This document shows positions 32,502 through 41,294 of a DNA stretch of 64,000 nt, piece after piece. This stretch comes from an uncultured Sphingomonas sp. GTDB lineage: Bacteria > Pseudomonadota > Alphaproteobacteria > Sphingomonadales > Sphingomonadaceae. The stretch is from contig NZ_CAKTFO010000001.1 of assembly GCF_934560975.1 (NCBI RefSeq), forward strand, positions 62,001 to 126,000, read 5' to 3'. Each line of letters begins with the position of its first letter. The first letter of the stretch is position 1. Made by a program: the position numbers and the translations under genes. The notes under the pieces were generated by a model that saw only the letters and a program-made list of their open reading frames with translations, did no database searches and had not been told where the DNA came from.

Positions 32502-32976
32502 CTTGCCCGTATTGCCGCGGCGGTCGCAAGGGTGAACATGCGCGGCGCTGTGCAAGCCGAAACGGGCGCGACCACTCCACTCTACGCGCGGGGGAGGGCA
32601 GCCAGCAAACCGGCTGCACACGCCTCATTCCACTTGATTGCCCGCTCCGCCCCGGTGCCCCGGCGGGCGTGCACGCACCCTTGCGGTCCGGCGAAGACCG
32701 GAGCCCAGGCGCCGCAATGGTCTTGCCTCAAGCTCGGGGCTCCTGCTGCGCGGAGGCAAGGGCCTCCTTCGCCAAACCATCCCCCGCGAGGGCAGCGGCC
32801 AAATCGCTGCACACGCCCTTGCCCTGCACACGCCCTTGCCCTGCACAAGCACATCAGGGCTGACATCCGCGCACTCTCATGCTCCGGCGGGGGGCGAAGC
32901 CCAGGCGGCAAACAGCGTTGCTTGTGGTTGAGGGCTCCTTCTGGACGCAGGCGCATTCACCCCCGCCAGACCGGCG
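32502..32976. repeat. 475-bp convergent gap with repeat-like sequence, no gene
   Basis: No frame here looks coding. The gap between rpmG and recN holds a direct repeat: the 17-bp unit CTGCACACGCCCTTGCC at 32807-32823 and 32824-32840, with a partial third copy. It also holds small dyads such as CGGTC-N7-GACCG (32684-32700) followed by GAGCCCAGGCG. The last block also occurs at 63483-63493 after a hairpin, so this looks like a degraded member of the same interspersed palindromic family. Antisense translation gives the pseudo-peptide pattern typical of such repeats. Confidence 0.6.
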
Positions 32977-34638
32977 CTAAGCCGCCGCCAGCAGCCGCTG
33001 CGCCTGCGCCCGCGCCTCGTCCGTCACCTCCGCGCCCGACAACATGCGCGCAATCTCCTCGCGCCGTTCGCCGGGGTCCAGCATGTGCACGCCCGTTCGC
33101 GCGACGATGCCGTCCGACCGTTTCTGGATCAGCCAGTGGCGATCGGCGCGCGCCGCCACCTGCGGGCTGTGCGTCACCACCAGGATCTGCGCGCGCGTGG
33201 CCAGCCGCGCCAGCCGCTCGCCGATCGCCGCCGCCACCGCGCCGCCGACGCCGCGATCCACTTCGTCGAAGATCATCGTGCCCGCGCCGCCTTCCTCCGC
33301 CAGCGCGACCTTGAGCGCCAGGATGAAGCGCGACAATTCGCCGCCGCTGGCGATCTTGGCGAGCGGGGCGAAGGGCGCGCCGGGATTGGTCGAGATCTCG
33401 AACTCCACCCGATCCTGCCCGGCCGCGCTCCAGCCGCTCTGCGGCAGGCTCTCGATCGTGGTGCGGAAGCGCGCGGCATCCAGCCGCAACGGCTTCAACT
33501 CGGTCGCGACGGCGGCATCCAGCCGCTTCGCCGCTGCCCGCCGCTTCTCCGCCAGCACCTTCGCCGCCGCGACATAGGTCGCCTGCGCCTCGCGCGCGGC
33601 ACGCTCCAGCGTGGCGATGCCGTCACCGCCCGCCTCGATCCGCGCCAACCGGGCGGCCAGCTCGTCCGTCAATGCGGCCAGTTGGTCCGGCTCCACCCGA
33701 TGCTTGCGGGCAAGCGCGCGCAGGTCGAACAGGCGCGTCTCCATCGCCTCCAACCGCGCCGGATCGAAGGCAAAGGCGGCGCGTGCGTCCCCCAGCCGTT
33801 CCTCGGCGTCGGATGCCTCGATCACCGCGCGGTCGATCGCCTCCAGCGCCAGCGCCAGCGCCTCATGCTCGCCCGCCAGCCGATCGATCCGCCGCGCCGC
33901 CTGGCGGAGCAGGGCCAGGCCGCCGTCCGATCCTTCCAGCAGGACGGCCGCCGTTTCCAGCTCGTCGGCCAGCTTGGCGCCTTTCTGCATGGTGGCGCGC
34001 GCCTCGGCCAAAGTCGCCTCCTCGCCCGGCTCGGCGGCGGCGGCGGTCAGTTCCTGCACCGCATGGTCCAGCCATTCCCGATCCCGCGCGGCATTCTGGA
34101 GGTCGCTCAGCGCGGTGTCATGCGCCTGCTCCGCCTCCCGCCAGCGGGCATAAGCGGTAGCTGTCGGCCGCGTGTCGATGCGGCCGAACACATCCAGCAG
34201 CGCGCGATGCCCCTGTCGGTTCAGCAGCCCGCGATCGTCATGTTGGCCATGCACCTCGATCAGGGTCGCGCCCAGCGTACGCAGCAGGCCCGCCGATGCC
34301 GGCTGGCTGTTGACGAAGGCACGGCTGCCGCCATCAGCCCGCAGCGACCGGCGGATCACCAGCGGCTCGCCCGGCTCCACCTCCAGCCCGCCGTCCGCCA
34401 GCAGGGCCAGGGCCGGATGGTCGCCCGGTATGTCGAAACTGGCGGTGATGCCCGCCTGCTGCGCGCCCTGCCGGACCAATCCGGCGTCGGCGCGCATGCC
34501 GAGCGCGAGCCCCAGGGCATCGAGCAGGATCGACTTGCCCGCCCCGGTCTCCCCGGTCAGGGCGCCCAGGCCCGGACCGAATTCCAGATCCAGGGCCTCG
34601 ATCAGAACGATGTCGCGAATGGCGAGACTGGTCAGCAT
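32977..34638 (-). CDS. recN: DNA repair protein RecN
   Basis: This 553-residue SMC-like ATPase starts MLTSLAIRDIVLIEALDLEF and has Walker A GETGAGKSI, a long central coiled coil (~150-350), the C-terminal signature SGGELSRFILALK and Walker B TMIFDEVDRGVGG. RecN tethers DNA ends during double-strand break repair. It lies upstream of no other gene on its strand within 500 bp and 51 bp downstream of bamD, a common arrangement in alphaproteobacteria. Confidence 0.96.
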   Translation of the reverse strand: MLTSLAIRDIVLIEALDLEFGPGLGALTGETGAGKSILLDALGLALGMRADAGLVRQGAQQAGITASFDIPGDHPALALLADGGLEVEPGEPLVIRRSLRADGGSRAFVNSQPASAGLLRTLGATLIEVHGQHDDRGLLNRQGHRALLDVFGRIDTRPTATAYARWREAEQAHDTALSDLQNAARDREWLDHAVQELTAAAAEPGEEATLAEARATMQKGAKLADELETAAVLLEGSDGGLALLRQAARRIDRLAGEHEALALALEAIDRAVIEASDAEERLGDARAAFAFDPARLEAMETRLFDLRALARKHRVEPDQLAALTDELAARLARIEAGGDGIATLERAAREAQATYVAAAKVLAEKRRAAAKRLDAAVATELKPLRLDAARFRTTIESLPQSGWSAAGQDRVEFEISTNPGAPFAPLAKIASGGELSRFILALKVALAEEGGAGTMIFDEVDRGVGGAVAAAIGERLARLATRAQILVVTHSPQVAARADRHWLIQKRSDGIVARTGVHMLDPGERREEIARMLSGAEVTDEARAQAQRLLAAA

Positions 34639-34689
34639 CGCCCTATAGATAGCAAGCTATTCGCGCGAGGGCAGGGGGTTCCGCGCGAC

Positions 34690-35487
34690 TTAGCTCTTCT
34701 TCGGGCCGCCATGGTTCTGGATCAGCTGGTAAGCATGCTCGTACCAGTCGGTGCCCGGGTAATTGGCCCCCAGCACCGCAGCCGTCTTGCGCGCCTCGTC
34801 CTGCACGCCCAGTTCCAGATAGCTTTCCACCAGCCGCATCAGCGCCTCGGGCACGTGGCTGGTGGTCTGGTAATTGTCGATCACCCGGCGGAAGCGGATG
34901 ACGGAGGCCAGCCAGTCGTTGCGCCGCTGATAGAAGCGGCCGATCTGCATTTCCTTGCCGGCCAGGTGATCGTTGATCAGGTCGACCTTCAGCCGGGCGT
35001 CGGCGGCAAAGCTGCTGTCCGGGTAGCGCCGGATCAGCTCGCCCATCGCGTCCAGCGCCTGCTGGCTGATCTTCTGGTCGCGGTTCACGTCGCCGATCTG
35101 CTCGTAATAATCGACGGCGATCAGGTAGAGCGCGTAGGGCGCGTCCTTGTTGCCCGGGTGGATCGCCAGGAAACGCTGCGCGCTCTGGATCGAATCCGGG
35201 TAACTGCGCGCCAGATAGTGCGAGAATGCACTCATCAACTGCGCGCGGCGCGCCCAGGGCGAATAAGGATGCTGACGCTCGACTTCGTCGAACAGGGCCG
35301 CCGCGACCTTGTAGTTGCGCCGGTCGAGCTGATCCTTGGCGGCATTGTAGAGCGTGTCCACGTCGCGCGCGACGTAGCGGTTGCTTTCGTTGCCGCGCCG
35401 CTTGGACGCACTGTCGCTCGCGCAACCGGCGAGGGGAAGGGCCAGGACCAGGGCGGCAAGCGCCAGGCGGGACGTGAAACGACGCAT
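34690..35487 (-). CDS. bamD: Outer-membrane assembly lipoprotein BamD
   Basis: This 265-residue protein has a signal peptide with lipobox LPLAGC (Cys22) and TPR-like repeats (LYNAAKDQLDRRNYKVAAAL; HPYSPWARRAQLM; VRFRR-type helices), as in BamD/YfiO. It is the essential lipoprotein partner of BamA in beta-barrel assembly. ATG 35487 gives the shortest normal signal sequence; an upstream frame adds 20 residues. It precedes recN. Confidence 0.95.
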   Translation of the reverse strand: MRRFTSRLALAALVLALPLAGCASDSASKRRGNESNRYVARDVDTLYNAAKDQLDRRNYKVAAALFDEVERQHPYSPWARRAQLMSAFSHYLARSYPDSIQSAQRFLAIHPGNKDAPYALYLIAVDYYEQIGDVNRDQKISQQALDAMGELIRRYPDSSFAADARLKVDLINDHLAGKEMQIGRFYQRRNDWLASVIRFRRVIDNYQTTSHVPEALMRLVESYLELGVQDEARKTAAVLGANYPGTDWYEHAYQLIQNHGGPKKS

Positions 35488-35554
35488 GGGCAAGCGCCTT
35501 AGCCGAGCGCCGGAAGCGCGAAAAGGGAGATGCGGCAGAGCGAACATGGCGGCA

Positions 35555-36514
35555 TCACCCCACCCGTTCGGCGTTGGAGGCGGGGCCGCTCGGGCGCTTG
35601 CGCTCGGCCAGCTGCGGCGTCAGACCGAGGCTGATGAGCAGCGAACTCGACACGTAGATCGAGCTGTAGGTGCCGACGATCACGCCCAGCATCATCGCCG
35701 CCGTGAAGCCGCGCAGCACCGGACCGCCGAAGATCAGCAACGCGCCCAGCGCCAGCAGGATGGTGATGGAGGTCATCACCGTGCGCGGCAGCGTCTCGTT
35801 GACCGAGAGATCGATCAGCGCGCGCATGTCCATGGTGCGATATTTCCGCATATTCTCGCGGATGCGGTCGTCGATCACGATCTTGTCGTTGATCGAATAG
35901 CCGACCACGGTCAGCACCGCCGCAACAATGTTGAGATCCACCTCAAGCTGCGTGATGGCGAAAAAGCCCAACGTCATGATGAGGTCGTGCGCCACCGCAA
36001 CGAACGTCGACACGCCGAATTGCCATTCGTAACGCAGCCACGAAAAGACCGCGATGCCCAGGATGGCGAGGAGGACAGCTAGTCCGCCCCGCCAAAGAAG
36101 CTCATCGGAAACCTTGCCCGTGACTGTTTCGGCGCGATTAAACACCACGCCTGAATACTTGGTGCGCAGGTTGCCCTGAACCTTGCTCACAAGACGGTTT
36201 GTGGCGCCTTCATCCGTCTCTGCGGGCAGGGGAAGCCGAATGAGAACTACATTCGGTGCACCGAACGTTTGAAGACTTGCTTCGCCAACGCCAAAGGCAT
36301 CAACCTCGGTGCGGAGACGGTCAAGAGATGGCGGCGTTGCGAACTTAGCCTCGATCATCACGCCACCGACGAAATCGACGCCGAGATTGAGGCCGCGTAA
36401 ACCGATCAGCGCGCACGCGGCGACGGTCAGCAAGGCGGTCAGCCCGAACGCCCAGTAACGCAGGCGGACGAAGCCGATATTGGTGTTGTCGGGAACAAGC
36501 TTGAGGAGGCGCAT
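35555..36514 (-). CDS. secF: Protein translocase subunit SecF
   Basis: This 319-residue membrane protein has the SecF pattern LRGLNLGVDFVGGVMIEAKF, a periplasmic P1 loop, then five further membrane helices with TVVGYSINDKIVIDDRIREN. With SecD and YajC it uses the proton gradient to aid late steps of Sec export. It starts 12 bp after secD. Base composition drops to about 50-53% GC across roughly 36070-36350 (the P1 loop), well below the flanks, although the reading frame is intact. Confidence 0.96.
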   Translation of the reverse strand: MRLLKLVPDNTNIGFVRLRYWAFGLTALLTVAACALIGLRGLNLGVDFVGGVMIEAKFATPPSLDRLRTEVDAFGVGEASLQTFGAPNVVLIRLPLPAETDEGATNRLVSKVQGNLRTKYSGVVFNRAETVTGKVSDELLWRGGLAVLLAILGIAVFSWLRYEWQFGVSTFVAVAHDLIMTLGFFAITQLEVDLNIVAAVLTVVGYSINDKIVIDDRIRENMRKYRTMDMRALIDLSVNETLPRTVMTSITILLALGALLIFGGPVLRGFTAAMMLGVIVGTYSSIYVSSSLLISLGLTPQLAERKRPSGPASNAERVG

Positions 36515-36526
36515 GGCTGGTGCCCG

Positions 36527-38125
36527 TCAGATGTGGAGTTCGGTCGGACGGTGGCGTTTCAGCCAGCCGGCGACGAGCATGCGGGTGAAGGTGACGGCGG
36601 TGAACACGCTGGTGGCGATGCCGATCAGCAGCACCACGGCGAAGCCCTTGACCGGGCCGGAGCCGAGCGCGAGCATGATCAGGCCGGAAATGGCGTGCAC
36701 GGTGTTCGCCTCGAAGATGGTGCGGCTCGCTTCCTTGTAGCCGAGCTCCACCGACTGGACGACGCCGCGTCCGCGCCGCCGTTCTTCGCGGATGCGTTCG
36801 TTGATCAGCACGTTGGCGTCCACCGCCGTGCCGATGGTCAGCACAAAACCGGCAATGCCCGGCAGGGTCAGGGTGGCGTTCAGCCCCGCCATCACCGCCA
36901 GGATGACGAAGATGTTCAGCACCACCGCCAGGTTCGCATAAACGCCGAACCGGCCATAGGTGACCAGCATGAACACGATCACCGCAACGCTGGCGATGAC
37001 GGAGGCGACCACGCCGGCGCGGATCGAATCGGCGCCAAGCTGCGGGCCCACCGTGCGCTCCTCGATCACCTTCAGCGCGACCGGCAGCTTGCCCGAACGC
37101 AGCGCGATGGCGAGCTGGTTGGCGCTGTCGACCGTGAAATTGCCGTTGATGATCGCATTGCCGCCCAGGATCGGCTCGTTGATGTTGGGCGCCGACAGGA
37201 TGCTGTTGTCCAGGATCATGGCAAAGGGCTTGCCGGTATTTTCCTGCGTCACCCGCGCAAACTTGCGGCCGCCCGCCGTGTTGAACTTGATCGACACGGC
37301 CGGGCGCTGATTTTCGTCATGGGTCAGCTGCGCGTCGATCAGGTCGTCGCCGGAAATCACCGCGCGCCGCTGCACCGCCATCACGGGAATGCCGCCGGGA
37401 TTGTCGGGATAGGGTACGATCTGCGTTCCGGCGGGCGCATGGCCCTGCGCGACCTGGGTCGGATCGGCATCCACCGCGACCAGCTTGAATTCCAGCTTGG
37501 CGGTTTTGCCGATCAGCTGCTTCAGCGCGGCGGGATCCTGCAGGCCGGGGACCTGCACCAGGATGCGCGACTGGCCTTCGCGGACGATGGTGGGTTCGCG
37601 CGTACCGAGTTCGTCGATGCGCTTGCGCACCACCTCTGTCGCGACGTTCATCGCATTTTCGGTTGCGGCGGCAAGGCCGGCCTGGGTCGGCGTCATCACG
37701 ATGCGGGTGGAATCGACCACCTGCACATTCCAGTCGCGCTGGCCCGACAGGCCGCTCGGCTGGGTCAGCGTGCGCAGCCGCTCCACCGCCGCGTCCAGCT
37801 GCGTCACGTCGCGGACGAAAAAGGACAGTCGCCCGCCCGAGGTCGAGATGTCGCCGATCGCCACCCGCGGCGAGCCGCGCCGCATCTCGGTACGGACCGT
37901 ATCCTCCATCTTCTGGAGGTTCTGGCGGCTCAAATCGGCGGTGTCCGCTTCCAGCAGCAGGTGGCTGCCGCCCGACAGATCCAGGCCCAGGTTGATCCGC
38001 GGAAACCCGCCGAGGTGCAGCCTCTGCGCCGTGCTTTCCGGCATCAGGCTGGGCAGGGCGAACAGGACGCCGAGGGCGAGCAGCCCCCAGATCCACAAGA
38101 CTTTCCAGCGCGGGAAATCGAGCAT
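36527..38125 (-). CDS. secD: Protein translocase subunit SecD
   Basis: This 532-residue protein has an N-terminal membrane helix, then GLDLSGGSHLLLEAD, a large periplasmic P1 domain and a C-terminal RND-like membrane part with GFVLTIGTAVDANVLINERI. It works with SecF. The order yajC-secD-secF with gaps of 7 and 12 bp is the usual operon. Confidence 0.97.
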   Translation of the reverse strand: MLDFPRWKVLWIWGLLALGVLFALPSLMPESTAQRLHLGGFPRINLGLDLSGGSHLLLEADTADLSRQNLQKMEDTVRTEMRRGSPRVAIGDISTSGGRLSFFVRDVTQLDAAVERLRTLTQPSGLSGQRDWNVQVVDSTRIVMTPTQAGLAAATENAMNVATEVVRKRIDELGTREPTIVREGQSRILVQVPGLQDPAALKQLIGKTAKLEFKLVAVDADPTQVAQGHAPAGTQIVPYPDNPGGIPVMAVQRRAVISGDDLIDAQLTHDENQRPAVSIKFNTAGGRKFARVTQENTGKPFAMILDNSILSAPNINEPILGGNAIINGNFTVDSANQLAIALRSGKLPVALKVIEERTVGPQLGADSIRAGVVASVIASVAVIVFMLVTYGRFGVYANLAVVLNIFVILAVMAGLNATLTLPGIAGFVLTIGTAVDANVLINERIREERRRGRGVVQSVELGYKEASRTIFEANTVHAISGLIMLALGSGPVKGFAVVLLIGIATSVFTAVTFTRMLVAGWLKRHRPTELHI

Positions 38126-38132
38126 CGGGCGA

Positions 38133-38471
38133 TCAGTCGTTGGCGGGCTTGCCGCCGGCGACGCGGACGTCGCTCAGCGTAGCCTTGAGCGCGCGGACGC
38201 GGACGTTGGGGCCAAGCTCCAGCTCCACTTCATCCCCGTCCACCCGTATCACCTTGCCGACCAGGCCGCCGCCCGTCACCACGGTGTCGCCTTTCTTGGC
38301 GGCGTCGATGCGGGCGCGATGCGCCTTTTGCGCGCGCTGCTGCGGACGCCACAGCAGCATGTAGAATACGCCGAGGATCAGGATCCACGGAATCGCCAGC
38401 GTCAACAGGGATCCTGCGCCGCCTTGCGGTGCTGCACCGGCGGCCTGGGCGAAAGCGGGGGAGGCGAACAT
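38133..38471 (-). CDS. yajC: Preprotein translocase subunit YajC
   Basis: This 112-residue protein has one membrane helix (LLTLAIPWILILGVFYMLLW) followed by RPQQRAQKAHRARIDAAKKG and the GDTVVTGGGLVGKV motif of YajC. It is the accessory subunit of the SecDF complex and first gene of the yajC-secD-secF operon. The frame begins MFASPAFAQAAG, with little ahead of the helix. Confidence 0.95.
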   Translation of the reverse strand: MFASPAFAQAAGAAPQGGAGSLLTLAIPWILILGVFYMLLWRPQQRAQKAHRARIDAAKKGDTVVTGGGLVGKVIRVDGDEVELELGPNVRVRALKATLSDVRVAGGKPAND

Positions 38472-38574
38472 CTGTCTCTGGCGTTCCGGGAAACGAGGGG
38501 CGCGCGGGCCGGAAAAGGCCGCGCCATGAAGGCCGGGCGCCTATCACGGGCGACAGGCACGGGCAATGGCACGC

Positions 38575-38603
38575 TTGCCAAGCGGCAAAAGGCGCTCTAG
38601 TGG
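38575..38603 (+). promoter_or_regulatory. Candidate sigma-70-type promoter of tRNA-Pro
   Basis: TTGCCA (38575-38580) and TAGTGG (38598-38603) are separated by 17 bases, and the tRNA begins 14 bases after the -10 box. The -10 match is imperfect, so this is a sequence-only candidate. Confidence 0.45.
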
Positions 38604-38616
38604 CGCGGACCTTGGT

Positions 38617-38693
38617 CGGGGCGTAGCGCAGCCTGGTAGCGCATCAGACTGGGGGTCTGGGGGTCGCAGGTTCGAATCCTGTCGCCCCGACCA
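38617..38693 (+). tRNA. tRNA-Pro (anticodon GGG)
   Basis: This 77-base cloverleaf has acceptor stem CGGGGCG pairing with CGCCCCG, a D-arm with AGCCTGGTAGCGC, an anticodon loop CTGGGGG with GGG at 38651-38653, a T-arm around GGTTCGAATCC, and CCA encoded in the DNA. It reads CCC and CCU proline codons. It stands alone between yajC and the FAD/NAD(P)-binding protein gene; no integrase or att-like duplication is seen next to it. Confidence 0.96.
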
Positions 38694-38758
38694 GCCGACC
38701 CCAAACGGAACTCGTTGGGGTCGGTCGGACTCCGCCTTGGCGCGGAACCGTCCTTCGC

Positions 38759-40132
38759 CTACAGCCCTTCGCCGCCGACCCAATGGGCATTGGCCAGCTT
38801 GCGCGCTACCGCCCAGGTCTGCACGCGGATGTCGGGCACGGCGACGATTTCCCAGAACGCCCCGCGCGTCATCGGGCCCAGCGCCAGCAGGCGCGGATTG
38901 GGCCGGCCCTCCGCATCCACCGTCTCCGCCTGCGACGTCACCTCTATCCCCAGCATCCGCGCGTCGGGGCGGATCAGCCCGCGCCGGAGCAGGTTGCGCA
39001 GCAGCGGCTCGTGCGTGCGGGTCACGTCGCCCTGCGTGCCGGTGCAGTTGATCACCCGCCGGACATGTGCGCGCTCCACCGTCTCGCCGCCGCGCGTCCG
39101 CCAGGACAGGTCGATGCCGTTCCCCGCCCGTGTCCACCCGGCGATCTTGCCCGCGACGATCCTGAGCCGCCCGTCCGCCTGCATCCGCGCGAGTCGCGCC
39201 GCCACTTCGGGCGCTAGCCGGTGACGGTGCACGTCCCACCACGGGCGCAGGTGGCGCAGGAACCGGCGCTGCTCCTCCTCGGGCGCGGTGAGCCACATGC
39301 CCTGCGTGTGCGGGCGCAGCTCGTCCACCGCGGCCCGCCAGCCGATCGCCGCCGCGCGTCGCCGCACCGATCGCAGCAGCGCGGCCCCGGTCTGGGTCGG
39401 CCGCTCCGCCAATCCGCCCGCCGGCGCGGTGCCGTCGGCATGGGCGCGGGGCGCCAGGCCACGCCGTGACAGCGCGATCATCCTGCCCGTAGAGCCGCGC
39501 GACTCGAGCAGCAGCGCCACGTCCACCATCGTCAGCCCGGTGCCGATCGTCACCACCGTGTCGTGGCTTTCGAGTCCCCGCACCACGTCCCCGCTCCAAG
39601 GGTCGGCGGCATAGATTTCGGCCGGCAGGTCGCCGCCGCCGAAGCCCGGCGGATCGTTGGGCGGCAGGTTGCCGAGCGCCAGCACCGCCACATCAGCCGC
39701 GATTCGCCCACCGCTCGCCAGCCCGATCCGCACCCCATCGCCGTCGGCGGCGATGTCGTCGGCCCGGTCCACCACCACCCGCAAGCGGTCGGGGTGGGCC
39801 TGACGGGCGTCGTGCAGCAGTTGCACCAGGTAACGCCCGTAATCGGCACGCCGGGCAAAACCCTGGCGCCCGCCCGCGCCCTCGGCCGCCAGCCAGCGGA
39901 CAAAATGGTCGGGGTCGTCGGGCAGGGCGCTCATGTTGCCGGCGCGCACGTTGAGCAGATGCTCGGGATGCACGGTCGAATAAGCGACGCCGCGCGCCAA
40001 TTGCGCCCGTTGTTCGATCAGGATCGCGCGCGGCCCGTCATGGCGGATCAGGTTGATCGCCTGCAACGTGCCCGAAAAGCCCGCGCCGACGATCGCGACC
40101 TCGCTTACTTTCGGAGCCGCCGGATGGCTCAT
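38759..40132 (-). CDS. FAD/NAD(P)-binding protein (PF13454-type)
   Basis: This 457-residue protein has the N-terminal dinucleotide motif VAIVGAGFSGTLQAINLIRH, the family pattern GVAYST...HLLNVRAGNMSALPDD and a second site VVTIGTGLTMVDVALLL. The family is of flavoprotein oxidoreductases or monooxygenase-like proteins with unknown substrate. ATG 40132 with AGGGCGG upstream is preferred; the longer frame runs antisense across the cupin gene. It is divergent from the cupin gene with a 102-bp shared promoter region. Confidence 0.88.
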   Translation of the reverse strand: MSHPAAPKVSEVAIVGAGFSGTLQAINLIRHDGPRAILIEQRAQLARGVAYSTVHPEHLLNVRAGNMSALPDDPDHFVRWLAAEGAGGRQGFARRADYGRYLVQLLHDARQAHPDRLRVVVDRADDIAADGDGVRIGLASGGRIAADVAVLALGNLPPNDPPGFGGGDLPAEIYAADPWSGDVVRGLESHDTVVTIGTGLTMVDVALLLESRGSTGRMIALSRRGLAPRAHADGTAPAGGLAERPTQTGAALLRSVRRRAAAIGWRAAVDELRPHTQGMWLTAPEEEQRRFLRHLRPWWDVHRHRLAPEVAARLARMQADGRLRIVAGKIAGWTRAGNGIDLSWRTRGGETVERAHVRRVINCTGTQGDVTRTHEPLLRNLLRRGLIRPDARMLGIEVTSQAETVDAEGRPNPRLLALGPMTRGAFWEIVAVPDIRVQTWAVARKLANAHWVGGEGL

Positions 40133-40234
40133 CGTGCCGCCCTGCCGGTTATCGCGGAAGCGGGCGATCGTGCAAATGACAGGGGCATTGGGATCTTCTA
40201 GGCTCCGCGCGCATAAAGAGGGAGAGGGGACATC

Positions 40235-40723
40235 ATGCGTGGCATCACCATCGGTCTGACACTGGCCTGGACGCTCGCCGCGGCCATGCCCGGCGGCACG
40301 GCGCAGGCGGCGGCGGACCCGGGCGGCTTCGCCTCCGCCGCCGACGTGCGGGCGCAGGTTGCGGCGATGAAGCGCGAGATGAAGCCGGGACAGGGCTTCG
40401 CCTGGAAGCCGCTGGTCCGCGCCGGCGAACAGGTTGCCGCCATCGAGATCTGGAAAAAGCCCGGCAAGCCCGCTGTGCATCCGACCGAGGCGGAATATGC
40501 GATCGTGCTGGAAGGGCGGGGCACTTTGGTCTCCGGCGGCACCATGGCCGATCCGCAGGTAACCAATCCCACCCTGACCGAAGGTAGCCGCATCGACGGC
40601 GGCACCACCCGCACGCTCGCGCCCGGCGACGTGCTGCTGATCCCGGCGGGCGCGCCGCATTGGTTCGGCATCACCGGCGACCGGCTGATCCTGCTCGGCA
40701 CCAAGATCCCCGCCGCGCGCTGA
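40235..40723 (+). CDS. Secreted cupin-domain protein
   Basis: This 162-residue protein has a signal peptide (GLTLAWTLAAAMPGGTAQAA) and a single cupin barrel with HPTEAEYAIVLEGRGTLVSG and PGDVLLIPAGAPHWF. The first motif gives one His and one Glu, and the second a His; these are candidate metal ligands. GGAG-type sequence lies 10 bases before the ATG. It is periplasmic by prediction, with unknown ligand. Convergent with the downstream hypothetical gene. Confidence 0.87.
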   Translation: MRGITIGLTLAWTLAAAMPGGTAQAAADPGGFASAADVRAQVAAMKREMKPGQGFAWKPLVRAGEQVAAIEIWKKPGKPAVHPTEAEYAIVLEGRGTLVSGGTMADPQVTNPTLTEGSRIDGGTTRTLAPGDVLLIPAGAPHWFGITGDRLILLGTKIPAAR

Positions 40724-40741
40724 TCGCCGTCAGCATAGGGG

Positions 40742-41239
40742 TCAGCGCAGGCGGCAACGCCGCGCCGTCGCCATTCCGCGCAGGAAGCCGCGCCGCGCAT
40801 AGCCCGCGTCCATCGCCGCGTTGAGGCGGCGTTGCGCGGGTGCGGCGCCGCTCACCTCGCGCACCAGGCCGCGAAACGGGATGACGGCGTTGACCACCGA
40901 TCGCCCACCCGCCTCGGCGATCTTGCTCGCGCGATCCTCATTGGCCTGCGTGCCGGCGACGAAGTCCGGGCCCAAGGCGGCGTTGAGGTTGCGGATCGCG
41001 CCCCGCAACTGGGTGCAGCTGGCAGTGCCGGTCGGCGCATAGGGGTTGCGGATCGCCGCCTCCAGCACCGGCGGGACGGCGATCTTGGATACGCCGACGT
41101 CGCGCGCCGGCTGGCTGGCGATCCGGCCCGCAGCCTCGCCGGTGCGGGCGATGCGGCTCTGCTCCTGTGCCTGCGCCGGGCCGCACGCCGCCATCAGGCT
41201 GCCCACAAGGATCATGTAACGGATGGGTAACGAAAGCAT
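40742..41239 (-). CDS. Hypothetical exported protein, 165 aa
   Basis: I recognise no family. From ATG 41239 the N-terminus is a hydrophobic signal (RYMILVGSLMAACGPAQAQ) that could be cleaved after AQA or lipidated at the MAAC Cys. The rest is helical and basic with two or three cysteines and a conserved-looking NPYAPTG...CTQLRGAIRNLN. It lies 55 bp upstream of the end of the ABC transporter region's strand run and may be co-transcribed behind that gene's opposite end; function unknown. Confidence 0.7.
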   Translation of the reverse strand: MLSLPIRYMILVGSLMAACGPAQAQEQSRIARTGEAAGRIASQPARDVGVSKIAVPPVLEAAIRNPYAPTGTASCTQLRGAIRNLNAALGPDFVAGTQANEDRASKIAEAGGRSVVNAVIPFRGLVREVSGAAPAQRRLNAAMDAGYARRGFLRGMATARRCRLR

Positions 41240-41294
41240 GGCGCTACAATCCCCGTCGCCTTGTCCGGTTCCCGAGCAGCCGAAGCGCGGCGGG

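Noticed and set aside
32807..32852. CRISPR-like direct repeats
   Set aside because: Units are 17 bp, directly joined without spacers, and no cas genes are present.
32502..32976. Several overlapping frames in the rpmG-recN gap
   Set aside because: They come from repeat-like GC-rich sequence and lack coding signals.
38617..38693. tRNA-Pro as an integration site
   Set aside because: No integrase gene or duplicated tRNA end was found on either side.
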